NCBI RefSeq assembly: GCF_963678635.1
Contig: NC_087068.1
Coordinates: 59,520,872 to 59,584,871, forward strand
Length of the DNA: 64,000 nt
Origin: Symsagittifera roscoffensis
Taxonomy: Eukaryota; Xenacoelomorpha; Acoela; Convolutidae
Direction: 5' to 3'
Shown here: piece by piece, positions 38,801 through 52,299 of the stretch
How the letters are laid out: each line of letters starts with the position of its first letter
How positions within the stretch are numbered: the first letter of the stretch is position 1
Notes under the pieces: generated by a model
What the model was told of the DNA's origin: nothing
The model's database searches: none
The model's input: the letters and a program-made list of their open reading frames with translations, nothing else
Program-made: the position numbers and the translations under genes

Positions 38801-41800
38801 AGCAGAGATTTGCGAAGAAATGCCAGCTTTCAGCCAATTAATCTACACCATTTAGCAATGTTGTTTATCTTTGAAAAAATAAAAAAGGGCGATATACAAT
38901 TTTTTAATATGTCTGTTGATCTCCCAAACGAATTTTCCAACGGTATAAAATTTCAACTCAAAATTGACCAGTGTGTCATGAGAAGCGCTTTTAATTGTCC
39001 GAAGAAAAAACCGAGGCTTACTAACTTGCATAACACGGGAAAATTCCAAAACAAATTGTTGAAAGTTTTTTGTTCGACGCTCCGAATAGAACTTTTTGAC
39101 ATATCGAAAATTGATTTCAAGTAATTATTTAGTCTTGTACAGAAAATTCAAGACAGTGGAAGTTTTGGTTCGAAACAAAAAATTTAGCAATTGTTCTAAG
39201 AATTGTAATCTTTTTTAAAAAACTTTGATTTTTTTTATTCATTTGTTAGTTCTGTAGTTTGATATATCTTCAGTTGACGATTAGGCTGCAGGTTAGTTAC
39301 ATTGACTAGAGTTGCACATTATGTTGTTTTCTCGCTAAGCCATCAAAACTTTTATTGTTTGAAAATATATATATTTGGTTCTGAAAAAGCTATTAATACA
39401 GGTTCAACTGTTCTTTTTTTCATCTTTTTCCCCCGTATTTATGCCATATCGATAGTTTGAGCTATAGTATCTTAGAAAATAATCTTTTAACCATGATAAA
39501 ATTAACGGTTAAGGGTATGTTTTAGAGAAAACAAAAGTTGTTTTAAGCTGATGTTCAACTCATTTTTTCAGTAATGAAGGAAACTTTCAGTAAATTTTTA
39601 AAATTTGTGCAAAATCAACAACCCAATCTTCTCTTGCAATTTTGAATTTTCTAGAACGACTGTTTTTTAGACATGCTTCTAAATGAAACACAAATTTTTT
39701 ATAATTTTAAAGAATTAGGAGCAAAAAAAAATTTTGTTCGTTTTGTTTTGTTTAATTTGGATTACAAAACAAACAGCTAAACATTAATAAATTCAACATA
39801 ACTATTTGAAAAAAAAACAGCACAAAACACAAAACAGACTGAAAACTTTTCAATTGACGCCACGTATAACAGAGATTGATGCGTTCCGATCCTTTTTCTT
39901 GTTTTTTTGCGAGCAACTGGCGTTTACTTTTGACTAATATCGGTTGTCTGCCTACTGCACCAAGGGCTCACTGTTAGACCAATTTCTGCAAAGAGAGTAA
40001 CAAAGTGAAGCTGGTGGCTCCATTTGCAGGCCGACTTGGGCCTCTCGACTTCCTGGGAAGATCCAATTTGTCTCTACGAAAGAGAAATGCGCTCATAAGG
40101 AGATGAGTAAATCTAGATCCTTGATTAGCATAACTTTAGCTATTTGCGCTGAATCGATGATTTAAACTCCGATGATCAAAAAATTATTTTTTCTGATGGC
40201 CTTTAAACCATATTTAACCATATTTTTACGAGATATAAATGCAATAAGATAACCTAAATGGAAAATATGTGATTTAGAGTGATCCAATTATCATGCTTTG
40301 AATTTAATTGTTGTCTAATAAGGAAAGAAAATCTCTGTGAGCAGTCTTGTCAAAAATAGTACGTTTTTGAGCGGAATCAGTCAAAACTTAAACATACAGT
40401 TTTTTAAAGTTTTGCGGTAACGGAGAGCAAACATTGAATTGGAAACGGGTAAAATTCTGAATCAAATTATGAAAGCACGCGCCTGCAGAGGCGTTGTTAA
40501 TGCGCTAAAAACAGAACAAACCTTATCATGAATTGGAAATGAAATAGCTGACAAATGCTTTCTTTGGATAATCAAGACCACATCTTTTCTAACTTTTGAT
40601 AGTAATTTTATCGACTCTTCTTCAAAATGAACAGTTTCGGACAAGTAATAAAACACAGCATAGTTTTGGGCTCACTTTCATATCTTGTATTCAGCGGATA
40701 ATCTAAATTGAACACATAAATTTCCTTATGTTTGATTGAGATTTATGATTGGGTATAGATGTCAGTCCACAACCAGAAAGTTTTTCAAAAATAATCCCTT
40801 TAAATTTTAACCTGATTTAGTCTTACCAGAATTCGTTTATCTGCTGGGAAACTTATCCAATTTGGCTACGCTGTGTATGATCTATCACTAGCTGATAAGC
40901 GAATGGTTCGAATAAACTATAATTTATGTATATAAGTCTGTGTTTGAATTTTTACGCGTGTTTATTGGTATGTGTAATTGTTATTTTTTTGTATATATGT
41001 TCAGAAGTGTAACAAAAGCTAAGAGTTAAGCCACAAATCAAACTCAATGTAGCTTTAGTTCCAGATTAGTCGAGATTTTCTAGAACATTTTACTAGGTGT
41101 TGTATCTGTACTATGTTCAACCAGATACTACAAAGTAGTATAATTATGTGTAAATTGGAGGCATTGTATGTTCAATATTTACATGCTTTACGGTTTGCTT
41201 GTATTGGAAATGTTATATCAGAAAAGATGTACAAGCATGACGTTCCAAAACGTTTTCGAATCAATTTAGGATAAATAACTGTAATTGGAAAAACAATTCG
41301 ATGTCAAAATCAATCCAAAATCTTCTTTTTACTTCTCTTCATTATTCTAGATTGTTTCACCAGATGCTAAGTAAGTGGGTACTGATTATCAATCAGATTT
41401 GGATACGTAAAATTAGTGCGTGTATATAGGCATTTTAATCAATTTTTATTTGTAATTGTAAGCACGATTAATGTCTTCTTTGTATGTTTTTGGTTATATA
41501 CATTTGTTTATAATGATTCATATGTATAAAGTCACTTATGCGATCAAAAGTATGCCATCAGAAGTGCCAATTTAAATAGAAAAACAATTCATCTCAAATT
41601 TTTTTGCTGCTCCTGATTTCTGAATAGTTGACCACATACTAAAAATTACCGGATACAACATTAAAACGTATTTCTATGGCTACATAGACATATAGTGTGT
41701 GATATAGTTATAGTTTTACAAAACTTATCATTAATTTCTTAACCTGTAACATAATCCTACTCGATATTGATAATCTGGCAACACATTTGGTCTTACTGTT

Positions 41801-41850
41801 GTTGTCAATATAGTTTTGCTTAAAATTCAATCTGTTAAACAAGGCTAGAA
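38801..41850. other. AT-rich non-coding DNA
   Basis: A 104-codon frame at 38810-39124 is the longest present and has no recognisable motif. Nothing else is supported. It could be intronic. Confidence 0.4.
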
Positions 41851-42050
41851 NNNNNNNNNNNNNNNNNNNNNNNNNNNNNNNNNNNNNNNNNNNNNNNNNN
41901 NNNNNNNNNNNNNNNNNNNNNNNNNNNNNNNNNNNNNNNNNNNNNNNNNNNNNNNNNNNNNNNNNNNNNNNNNNNNNNNNNNNNNNNNNNNNNNNNNNNN
42001 NNNNNNNNNNNNNNNNNNNNNNNNNNNNNNNNNNNNNNNNNNNNNNNNNN
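41851..42050. other. Assembly gap (200 N)
   Basis: Exactly 200 undetermined bases. The round length suggests a scaffold placeholder and not a measured gap. Frames reported across it are artefacts. Confidence 0.99.
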
Positions 42051-42605
42051 GCATAAAACTCGACTAGCATAAAAGTTTGAATTCATGAAGATGTATCGAC
42101 TAGCATAATTTTTATAAAATTATTTCTCGCGTTCAAGTTAAAAGATGCTTTTTTGAGAAATTGATATTTGAGCATTTGAGAAACTAAGCAATCAAAAAGC
42201 AAATGAAATTCCTGTTGTCGTGATTAGTATAATGACCTAATGAACTCTAGAACTCTAGTGAAGACTAATCGTGGCTGTGATCGGCACTGTGAAATGTGTA
42301 AAGAAAAATTGGGGTCTTTTTACTTATTCCCTTAAAAATCAATATTTCAAAATCTTGAACTGAAACTATTTTGCTTCAATCTGATTGGCTACCATTAAAA
42401 CGATCGTATTATTGTTACCAAAACGAATCATTGCAATCAGTCTTCTGCTCTCTGTATTTACACATTGAATTCTATAAAATTGCAAAATTTGCAAATTAGG
42501 GCGGAATAAGTAAAAAGACCCAAAAATTGATTGGATGCTGTTGTTAACCCATCTATTGCAGAAAGGGAGCCATTTCATATTTAGGTGAAAAAATCGGGTC
42601 CTCAT
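42051..42605. other. Non-coding DNA after the gap
   Basis: No gene or repeat is recognised. Confidence 0.4.
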
Positions 42606-42725
42606 AACAATCTACCAACCCCCCCCCCCCCTTTCAAGAAGGGGGAATAGATTGTTAAGTAGATTAAGGTAGTTGGATCTCTGTAACTACCTCCCCCCAT
42701 TTTGCAAGGGGGAGATTTGTTACTG
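42606..42725. repeat. Nested poly-C/poly-G inverted repeats
   Basis: AACAATCTA and TAGATTGTT flank a C run and a GGGGG run. A second pair follows, CTCCCCCC...GGGGGAG. The second half resembles the sequence after the G run at 23.1 kb. Confidence 0.5.
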
Positions 42726-42889
42726 GGTATAAATTTTACATATGTTTAACCATTGAATGATTTTTTTATTAGGGATGGCAATTTGCTCCCGCACTGCAGT
42801 TTCATGGGAAAAAAAGTTCATAATAAATTTTATCGGCTAAAAATGTGTAATTGAAAATGGATTTTTAAGCAACTTGAATCGAATATTTT

Positions 42890-43110
42890 CAATTTTCAAA
42901 ATATATTATAAGTCATTATAATCAATATAATCGTTATAATCAACGATTACAATCGTTCTTTTCCATTTTCAAAATCTATGATAATCATTATAATCAATAC
43001 AATCATTATAATCGATTATATTCCATTTTTTGTTAGACTATAATGAACTTTTTGGTTCACAAAAATTACAAATTCATTATAAAACGACAATAAAAATCGA
43101 TTATTATCCA
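42890..43110. repeat. ATAATC-type simple repeat
   Basis: Repeated ATTATAATCAATA/ATCGATTATA units on an AT-rich background, partly self-complementary. Confidence 0.5.
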
Positions 43111-43779
43111 TCAAACTCGCGAGCGGGTTTCTAGGGACCCTAGGGGGAAAAAGTTAAAAAGATCCAGTTAGTCGAACTTTTAACCATTCAGAATGAAGCA
43201 AATTAGAATTCTGAATAGAAAGCTCGATAATTAACAACATTCAACTGATGCAAAAATTTTTCATTAGTTTTTCTGTGTAATATATTTTTTGACCAATTGA
43301 ATTTTGTATTTCATTTCTTGTGTTAGACGATACAACTTTCAATTTGGAAATTTTCATGCTAGTTGAGCTTCATGCTACTTTATATACCGCCGTGAACAAC
43401 GTGTAATCATGCTTTTAGAGCTTTTGAGTGTTGATATAATACATAAGCTTTAGAAGTGAAGATTGACTCTTCAGTTAGAATTTCTAAGGAAAAAAGGTAC
43501 TACAAGCTGTTTTTTTTTCACTAGGAAATTGAAAAAAAAAGAACTTTCGAATCTTGATGCCAGAAGAAGCCCTAGGTTGATATGTCTTTCAACCATGACT
43601 AGCCATTTTTGTGCAAAAAACTGATAGAGAGAAAAAATATAACTGAACGTATAGCTTTAAGTGGGAAGGCTTTAAGGCAAAAAATAGGCTTGGCTTTCAT
43701 GGGTGAGTTTAGATTTTCTTGAAGGGGATTTTAAAAAATTAAAAGTTAGAATAGATTGAATTTGTTTTCCATTTTTAGT

Positions 43780-45860
43780 TTGACCAATTTGATTTTCCGA
43801 GCTAAAAGAGACAACGGAGAACCTATTCAGTCACTGTTTTGCGCACCATTTTGAAAAAAAGCCACTTACAAGTGCTGGGGAAATCGCAGGGGTTCTGAAA
43901 TTAGACGATCTGTCCAAAGAGAAAAAAATGATGATTATGGATGTGAGTATAACGTGAAACTATCAGTTCCCAAAGCATTGATAGATGAACCAACAGCATC
44001 TCGTAATTTCTCCAAAACAGCAGTATTACCACTAGCGCAAAAGTTATCAGACACAACATACCATTCTGTTATCTTTGATGGTTTCACTTCTGATTGTATT
44101 CGCCGGTGTGCTCTGAACAGCTTTGGAGAAGCATAAAATTCGGGCGCCGGGGCCTTGCATTGAAGACGCTAATGCACGCTAATGCACGCTAATGCACGCT
44201 AATTGGTAAAAAATCTAACTAATGGGTAAACCTTTGGCCATGACATCTCTTAAACTAGCTACTGCGGTAAACGATCCTCAGGGAATGCAGGCATTAACTG
44301 CTTCTGGTCTTATTGGTTTGTACAAAAATCCAGTTGTCTGACCAATTCGCATCAGAAAAAGTGCACGCAGAATAAGGACATACTTTGTACCATCTTGTCC
44401 GAGCTGCTCGGTGCAGCTGATACGCCCCGACTGTGTGCTGGCCAACGGGCGTCCTGCGAGGCAGCTGCATTACTTCTCGCGTTTCTCATCATTGAGTCGG
44501 AAGTTGAAGGGATGCTGCTGCTTCATGCTAACAAGGCATTTAATGAGATCAAAAAATAGCTTGCTATCCTAAACATGTATGTTGAGTGCTCAGCTATAGC
44601 TAAGCATCTCTGTCATCTTTACAGAAAGCCGAAAAACTTGTTTATAGAGTGAGAAGTGTTTTTGTCGCAAGGAGGTGATACTCAGGGCGGACATGAAAGA
44701 TAGCTTTTTTATATCTCATTAAACAACTCCATGACATTTTAAAGTAAGTTTTGTATGTCAATGACTCTGCTGCAAGTGGGAAAATTGAAAAATTGAAGTC
44801 ATGGTGGGAAGCGTTGAAATAACTGAGACTGGATTTTAGATCTTGCCTAAATTTTTACAAGACTGAGCTTAATGTTAAACGTGAAATTTTTTACTTTGCA
44901 GAGCGTGTTTTCTCTGGAAGTGTTAAAATGATTTTATCAGAGGGACACAAGTTTTTGGGGATGCCCGATTGTCAGCAAAAAGTTCTTTAAGCAACATGTT
45001 CTCAAAAAGTCAGATGGTTGGATAAGTGAACTTGAGAGTTCATCATTCGCTGAGACGCAGCCACATTGTGCTTTGGCAGCTTCTACGCATAGTTTCATTC
45101 CGAAGAAACTTACATGATGAAAATGACCGTCTGTAGCCAAGATGAAATTAAAGGTAATCTCGCCAGACTCGAAAGCAAAACCATAACGCAGTTTTGACGA
45201 AGTTAACTGGTAGAGTATCAACAGGAGACATTGAAAGATCTAAGTTAGAGGTTCCGGCAAGAATGGGTGGTTTGAACATCATCAATCTGGAATCAGACAC
45301 CGCTCGAAATTCAAAGCCTCCGAAGGTTTCTCTGAACTTCTTGTTGAGAAATTTTTGTCAAGTGTACTGATTTACACGGAGTTGCAAGTAAGCAGAAACG
45401 AGCATCTGCTGAAATTCAAAAGGAGAGCGAACAGCGCGCCGAAAAAAGAAAGATGTTGTGTTGCAGTAGCGTTTTGATTCTCCATAATCATGAGAAGTTG
45501 AACTGGCTAACAAATGAGGCGCGTCAAAGGTTGCCGCTAGAAAAAAAAGGTTTTGCCTGAAACAATTAGCGCTTCGAGATGCTTTGTGCTTGCAATATAA
45601 TCATTCGCTGAAAAGTGTCCCTTCTAACTTTGTAAAAAAAATTTGGTTGAGCATTGCTTGTCTTGTCCTACTGGAGCCTTCCCAGCTATTCGGCACAATG
45701 AATTGAGAGAAATAACAGTAGAACTATTTAAAACTTTGAAGATATCTGGTAGTTGTTGTAGTTTGCTCGAATGTGACGTCACTGCTATAGAATATGGACA
45801 TAAAGATGACTTCAGTGCAACTTTAGTGCCGCCTGCCTTGAATTTGATGTTTACAATGTA
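43780..45860 (+). pseudogene. Dead non-LTR-type reverse transcriptase
   Basis: Scattered frames show a reverse-transcriptase-like protein. There is an N-terminal block VIFDGFTSDCIRRCALNSFGEA (44060-44133), a palm-like stretch with MLLLHANKAFNEI (about 44510), a region reading VNDSAASGKIEKLKSWWEALK where a degenerate catalytic DD motif would sit (about 44757-44820), and GHKFLGMPD. A C-terminal Cys/His segment HCLSCPTGAFPAIRHNE lies near 45650. This layout occurs in a widespread group of invertebrate reverse transcriptase ORFs, recognised by pattern. Stops and shifts occur every 50-100 codons, so it is inactive. A short TGCACGCTAA tandem repeat (44168-44202) interrupts it. Confidence 0.6.
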
Positions 45861-46408
45861 ACGGAGCTGATGTTAATGAACCAAGAAGCGAATATTATCA
45901 AATCAATTCTACTGGTTCTGATAATTCAATTAATGGAAACATTGACTGGAAAAAATGTAATCTATTTTTGTATCACCAAAAAAAATCTTGTCGATTCTAC
46001 TTTCGAGTATCACAGTTGTTTGCCACGAAAACAACCCAAAAATTTGGAGAAATAAAAAAAACAATTTTTGTTGAGTTATGGAAAAACGCTATTAATACAG
46101 TTTCATTTATGAAAAATTACTAATCGAAGACCTTTCATTCAATTTTCTGGGACTATTAATTTTTTGCCATTGTAATTTTTTGATGCAATAGAGTCCGTAT
46201 ATTACGAGGCCAAACTGTGTTATTTGTGAACTGTAGGTGGGTTTCGATCGCTCTTTTTGTTTTTTTCTTTCTCTTTGATTGTCCTGACAAAAATTTGACA
46301 AGTTAAAAAACTTTTTTTTTGGACACCATAGACCTACAAACACCAAAATTTGCGCATATCCAGTGCGCAGCTTTGCCTCATAACAAACAATTTTTATGGG
46401 CTTTGTGC
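45787..46408. repeat. 622-bp direct tandem duplication, copy 1
   Basis: It starts ATAGAATATGGACATAAAG at the end of the reverse-transcriptase remnant and is repeated immediately afterwards with no difference that I can see. Open frames inside are identical in both copies at an offset of exactly 622. Confidence 0.9.
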
Positions 46409-47030
46409 ATAGAATATGGACATAAAGATGACTTCAGTGCAACTTTAGTGCCGCCTGCCTTGAATTTGATGTTTACAATGTAACGGAGCTGATGTTAATG
46501 AACCAAGAAGCGAATATTATCAAATCAATTCTACTGGTTCTGATAATTCAATTAATGGAAACATTGACTGGAAAAAATGTAATCTATTTTTGTATCACCA
46601 AAAAAAATCTTGTCGATTCTACTTTCGAGTATCACAGTTGTTTGCCACGAAAACAACCCAAAAATTTGGAGAAATAAAAAAAACAATTTTTGTTGAGTTA
46701 TGGAAAAACGCTATTAATACAGTTTCATTTATGAAAAATTACTAATCGAAGACCTTTCATTCAATTTTCTGGGACTATTAATTTTTTGCCATTGTAATTT
46801 TTTGATGCAATAGAGTCCGTATATTACGAGGCCAAACTGTGTTATTTGTGAACTGTAGGTGGGTTTCGATCGCTCTTTTTGTTTTTTTCTTTCTCTTTGA
46901 TTGTCCTGACAAAAATTTGACAAGTTAAAAAACTTTTTTTTTGGACACCATAGACCTACAAACACCAAAATTTGCGCATATCCAGTGCGCAGCTTTGCCT
47001 CATAACAAACAATTTTTATGGGCTTTGTTT
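46409..47030. repeat. 622-bp direct tandem duplication, copy 2
   Basis: Adjacent second copy, apparently identical up to TTTTATGGGCTTTGT. Near-perfect identity means a very recent duplication or an assembly artefact. Confidence 0.9.
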
Positions 47031-47515
47031 TTGCTTTTAAACTCGACTAACTTCCAACCAAAACAATAAGGAAACCATGTTTTCTATCAACTTATGGTGT
47101 ATCACCGGCAAAAAAAATCATAATTTAAAAAAGGTCAATTTTGATTTTTTCTATTTTTTTCAAATTTTTCTGCGGGACAAATTTTTAATGTTTTTGGCGT
47201 CTCTCCGCTTTTGAAAAATTGTAAAATTGGAGTATTTTGTAGCTAAAAAGTTTTTAGTACAATCTCTGAAAATCTCTTTGAACAACCTCGGACAAAATTT
47301 CACTCGTAATACAGCCAGAAAAAAACAAAAATCTTAGTTGGGCAATTAAGATGACGATTTTGCGAGGAGAGAGGCGTCCGACGCTTTTCCGCCGCCATTA
47401 ACTCTTTCCTGCTTATTGATTTAGGAATTGCAAGGTAGATTGAAGCAAAACAGCGGCTGAAATTTGAGGGCCAGCGGAAACGGCGTGTACCCAACAGAAT
47501 TAAAATAAACAGCTG
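47031..47515. other. Non-coding DNA before element 3
   Basis: No gene is supported and no LTR is visible, so element 3 starts without its 5' LTR and primer site. Confidence 0.5.
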
Positions 47516-48265
47516 AATTTCAACACAAGGTCTTCAAGATCTTTCTTGGATCTTTAATTATTTATAAACCATTAAAATATCCCAACTTTTTTCTTAACAC
47601 TCTTTGTTAATTTCAACAACCTCAATTTCAACAACTGGATGTTGAAATTTTAACTTAAAACTTTTAATTCTAAATTTTTGTATGAAACTTTTAACTTAAC
47701 TATATTTCAACTCGAAACCATCAATGGTTTCCTTGGATCCATTGAAATTTCAAACTACCTCCTAATCTAAATGTCTAACGATCTCAAACGTCGATTCATT
47801 CTCCAAAAAGTATAAAAGGACTCAGGAATAATTGATACTGTTCTGAAAAAACCAACCATTAAAATCAGGCTAAGCAATGAAGGACATCGATTACTCATAC
47901 TTCAATTGAATCCCACCTCTTAAAAGGTCCGGGCCTAGAACAAACCATGGAAATTATAAGCGTTAAAACAGTGTCTTAGGATCTTCTCGTGTTCTTATTG
48001 TACCTGAACTTTGCGGATTGATTTACTACACTCCAACCCTTGATCTCACGTCGATTCATATTCAAGTAAGATGTAATTGTAGAAAACGCCATATACGTTT
48101 GAGAGCAGTAATACATCACTCTATGAAACTGCTATAATCTTTCCCAAGCCCGTCGTGCCACAACCATATGACCCACGGGTTAGGATAACCTCAGGTGAAG
48201 ATTAGGAACAGATATTTAGGAAAAATAATTAAAACCAGGAATTTGCATCAATCATTCTAACACTC
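47516..48265 (+). other. Leader remnant of element 3
   Basis: It has TCTTCAAGATC...TTGGATC hairpin modules, GTCTAACGATCTCAAACGTCGATTCAT and ACTCCAACCCT, all matching the structured leader of element 1. It also has a segment (GAGAGCAGTAATACATCA) shared with element 4 but absent from element 1. Confidence 0.75.
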
Positions 48266-48720
48266 ATGTCAATTATAACTTACGAAATAAACAAACAAAC
48301 CATAGTTGCGCACAAGTTTTTAAATAAAGACTCTGGATATGACCTTCTCATAACCCCGCACAAACAAAAGATAGAATAGCTCAGATCAATAAAATGCAAT
48401 AAAAAAGAAGACACTTGTTTCTCAATAGAAACTAGTAAAAAAAAACTCGATTAACCAGAAAAACTAAAGTCTTTTTCTGAATACCACTCAAAAACTATAC
48501 AAAACATTGAAAAACCTGTGACACCTATTCATCGATAAAAACAAACAAATCGACCATTAACGATATTTTTCTGATGAACCAGAAGCTACAACAGCATCAT
48601 CTGTAAAAGGTAAACGTAGAACAAAAACACTTATCACAAAAAACCAGTACGAACAATTATTAGGAATCAACGATAAGATATAATTCAAGGTACACACTAA
48701 CTGTAATTAACGCATAAGAA
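48266..48720 (+). pseudogene. ORF0 remnant of element 3
   Basis: It begins at an ATG with ACGAAATAAACAAACAAACCATAGTTGCGCACAA and follows ORF0 of element 1 with stops and shifts, including the Lys/Arg-rich middle and a RGKRRI-like patch. Confidence 0.65.
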
Positions 48721-51700
48721 AATGTTAGTTTCGACAAAACGACAATAATTTCCATATCGCCTCTGTCCTTCAATTTGTCATCGACCCCACCAGTGACCAA
48801 TCACAAGGTCAAGTACAGTTTTACCACAGTCTAAGTATTCATCTATTTCGAAAAGACAATCGCCCATGACGACATTGACTTCCCAAAATTGGAACCAAAA
48901 AGCATATACTAGATCACTACCTGGCAAGCATCTGTAACATAACACCACAAAATGGCATGTTCACTTTTGAAATTCTATCACCAGACTTCAACAGTAAAAC
49001 ACCACCACATCGAGTACAAACGGATGATCTAGAACTCAGTTTCCCAAAAATTTTTGGTAAAATATTTTAAGAATAACCAACCACAAAATTCACAACGAGT
49101 AAATCCAATACTCACACATGCGTTTTTTCAAATAAATAAAGCTATATATCATGATTAGATTCCTCAACTGACATTCCGACTTTCAGCGCTAAGAGCAAAA
49201 ATAACTTTTTCATGATTCTTAGATATAATCCGCGAAAAACTTACCAACGCAGAAGTATCACAAATTTTAAAAATTGATTTGTAAAAAGTATTATGATGGT
49301 TTATATTAGTTTATTTTTGAATTGATCTAGAATAAAAACAAATCTTGAAAAAAAATGTGCACATACTATGATAAAAACACAATCTTAGCAGATGAAATAG
49401 ATAAAGTATGGGATTCAAAATGGTATTAGACAACATTTTTTAATCTATCAAACGAAAATTCTAGCTCAGCAATGCAAACTATCTCAGTAAAAAAAATATC
49501 TAAGGACAATTCAATTACCAACAGATACATCAGCTTTGAATTATAACACAATGTCTCATGAGAAGACAGTTGATAATACCAGAAACTCAACAAATATGAA
49601 AATTTTGAAAAAAATTGGAGTGGAACTACAAGGTTGAATTGTCAAGACATTCAAAAATCATCACATGTCTCTAATGAAGAAAATGTTGAACCATTACCAG
49701 CAACAACAGAACTAAGTATATCACCTATTCACCTAACAATTACAACACCACCTATAGAAATAATCCGATCCCACAAACACTATTGCGCTAAACAGTTAAA
49801 CGAACAGACTTCCCTAAATAATCATAAAGGGATAATCAAACACTTAGGCCAATTACCAAGAAACGTACTGTTAACAAACCAAAACAAACAAAAAAAAACG
49901 ATTTCGAAAATCACAACTTTAATTTTTTTCCGCAAATAAGAACATTAGTCACCCAAAAGCACAACTGCTCTTAACAACGCAAAAGCAAACATGACCTCGG
50001 GAACACAATTGTAATAGGCAAGCTCACACGAATTCAATTATACAATCGGTAAACTTCCTAGATAAAAGAAACAGCCAAACAGGTTGCACTGAAATTTATC
50101 CATTTTTTCAACAAAATAAAAAATAGCCAACTAACGATTAATTCAACGGAAATCAACCATTTTTTTAGAGGACGAATAATAATTTCAACGAAATCAACAA
50201 CAACCATAACATAATTCTAATCATAGAAAACATCAAAAGAGTAACATTGATCAATCAGATGAAACTTTTCAAATGGATATTTTTGAACCCTAAACTCGTC
50301 AAGAAATCCAGCATTGCAAACTGAACTTTCTATGAAATCAACCTTTACATCACCAAGTCCCAACATGCAAACACAATACCCAATGCATAGTCAACGTTAA
50401 CAACCAGAAACAAGGAGAATTAGAATTCCCCTACCATATTACTTACAACAAGACGAAATAGGCCGAATTTAACTTAAAAATGTTACACAATTACATAACA
50501 CAGTAGAATCACTTCAAATGACGACAAATCGTTAACTCAAGGGTAGATCATCTATCACATTAAGCAAACCGCTGGTGTTTTTCCTAAGAAAAGATCAAAA
50601 ATACTCAGTTGAAGTCTATTTAAAAGCTGTCACAGCCCCTTTAAAATTTGAATATAGGCGCAAAAACTTATAATTACACCCCTTCATCAAAGTGGACTTA
50701 CAGACGTACAGTATTTACATAACCACACTCAATGGTGCAGCTAAAAAATTTTCATTTTTTCCAATAAAAGCTAATTCAGATTTTAAGCGTTTTACACAAG
50801 AAATCTCAAACATTTATGAGTAAAAAAAAACAACATCAAAGTGTTTTCTTAAATTCAGTTCGTAGAAACCCGAATGAAACAAGAAGCCAACTCGCTGTTA
50901 GAATAGAAATTTTGTTACGAAAAGCATATAAAAAAACATAAGAAATGATAGCTCCTAATGACAAATTTTTTCCACATTTAAAAAAATTAGCAATTAAGAA
51001 AAAGCATTACAACCATAATCAATTCGCAAACCAGATATAGATTTTCGCGAAATCGTAGAGAAACTAGAACAAGTAGAAATCACTGTAAAATTAGAAGAGA
51101 CAGTAAGCTTAAAACTACAAAACATTTCTAATACAAAAAAAAATTATTTCACCTTTGATGATTTACACAATTCAGATGATAATTTATCAGAAAAAGTGAC
51201 TCAAAAACTATCTTCTGATCTTATACAAAAATAATCCAAATTTTAAAGTAAAAATCTCATTTAAAAAAGATAAAATTTTTTTCGAAGATACGGACACAGT
51301 ATTGCGAACTTAGACAAGAACAACAAGAGAAGTCGAACAGACCACTAAAATCAAAAAAAGCATATAAATCTTGTTCTGAATGCATAGAATAGTATCAAGA
51401 TTTACCTAAACAATAAATGAAAGTAAAAATAGTACAGGAAATCAACTTGCATCCAGCTACAATAGCAACAGATCACAATCACCGTTTAAAAGTAACTCTC
51501 GAAGAAGATCTCCAGATTGAAGAAATTCTAATTCACAAAACAGATATAGCCACCCAAGTAGCCACAATAGTCAATATACAAACAGCTACTCGCAATTAAA
51601 CTCAAACATGAGTAAGTACTCTAAATATAATAATAAAACAAATATAGTAGATATTACTAGACATATAGATAATATAGATATTATTATAGAGTAATAGACA

Positions 51701-51960
51701 TTACTCAAACGACCGTTCTTCATATAATGGCCACAGAAACTACTCAAATATCAGATCTAGAAATTAAAAAAAAAAAGACTCAAATATCAGAAACTATAAT
51801 AACAGATCACGTGAAAACTCAAATAAAATAGGAAGAGGATTAACAGCTATCAAAATAGATCATGAAATTATTCACAGTCACCACATCAATATAGTTCACA
51901 ATCCTCACGTAGCAACATCAAAATTACAGAAACAGCACAACAAAACATTACGAAAAAATA
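48721..51960 (+). pseudogene. gag: gag remnant of element 3
   Basis: Matches to Gag include the start (FVIDPTSDQ-like), the NCQDIQKSSHVSNEEN block (49634-49939), the capsid-like region around 50550-50830 (YSVEVYLKAVTA, NGAAKKFSF) and the Arg/Asn/Ser-rich linker. The zinc knuckle near 51290 has lost cysteines. There are many stops. Confidence 0.75.
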
Positions 51961-52299
51961 AATCAAGTAGAATCTACAACTGAAACAACTCCTGACCCAC
52001 CAGGAATTGAAAACAACGCAACTTCAGAACTTCATTTAAATCATGTACCTTGTGAAAGCACAAAAATAACACCGAAAACAAAATAAAACTTATTGTGTTA
52101 AGAATTGAAAATTGATATGAAGCCCCGTTCAATGCGACTACTGCTAAAACGAATATACCGACATTAACCCTGGTAAGTCAAAGGTAAGGCAAACTACAGA
52201 TATAATTGATAAACATCATATTGCCGAAAAACACAACAAACAAATATTGTATAGAAAAATACAACCTCCAAAACTAAAACACTCCATCTAAAAAAAAAT

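Noticed and set aside
37422-38855. Several 60-128-codon frames rich in His, Thr and Tyr
   Set aside because: They are translations of ACAT microsatellite sequence and its tandem duplication.
41708-42086. Minus-strand frames of up to 120 codons
   Set aside because: They span the 200-N gap and consist mostly of undetermined residues.
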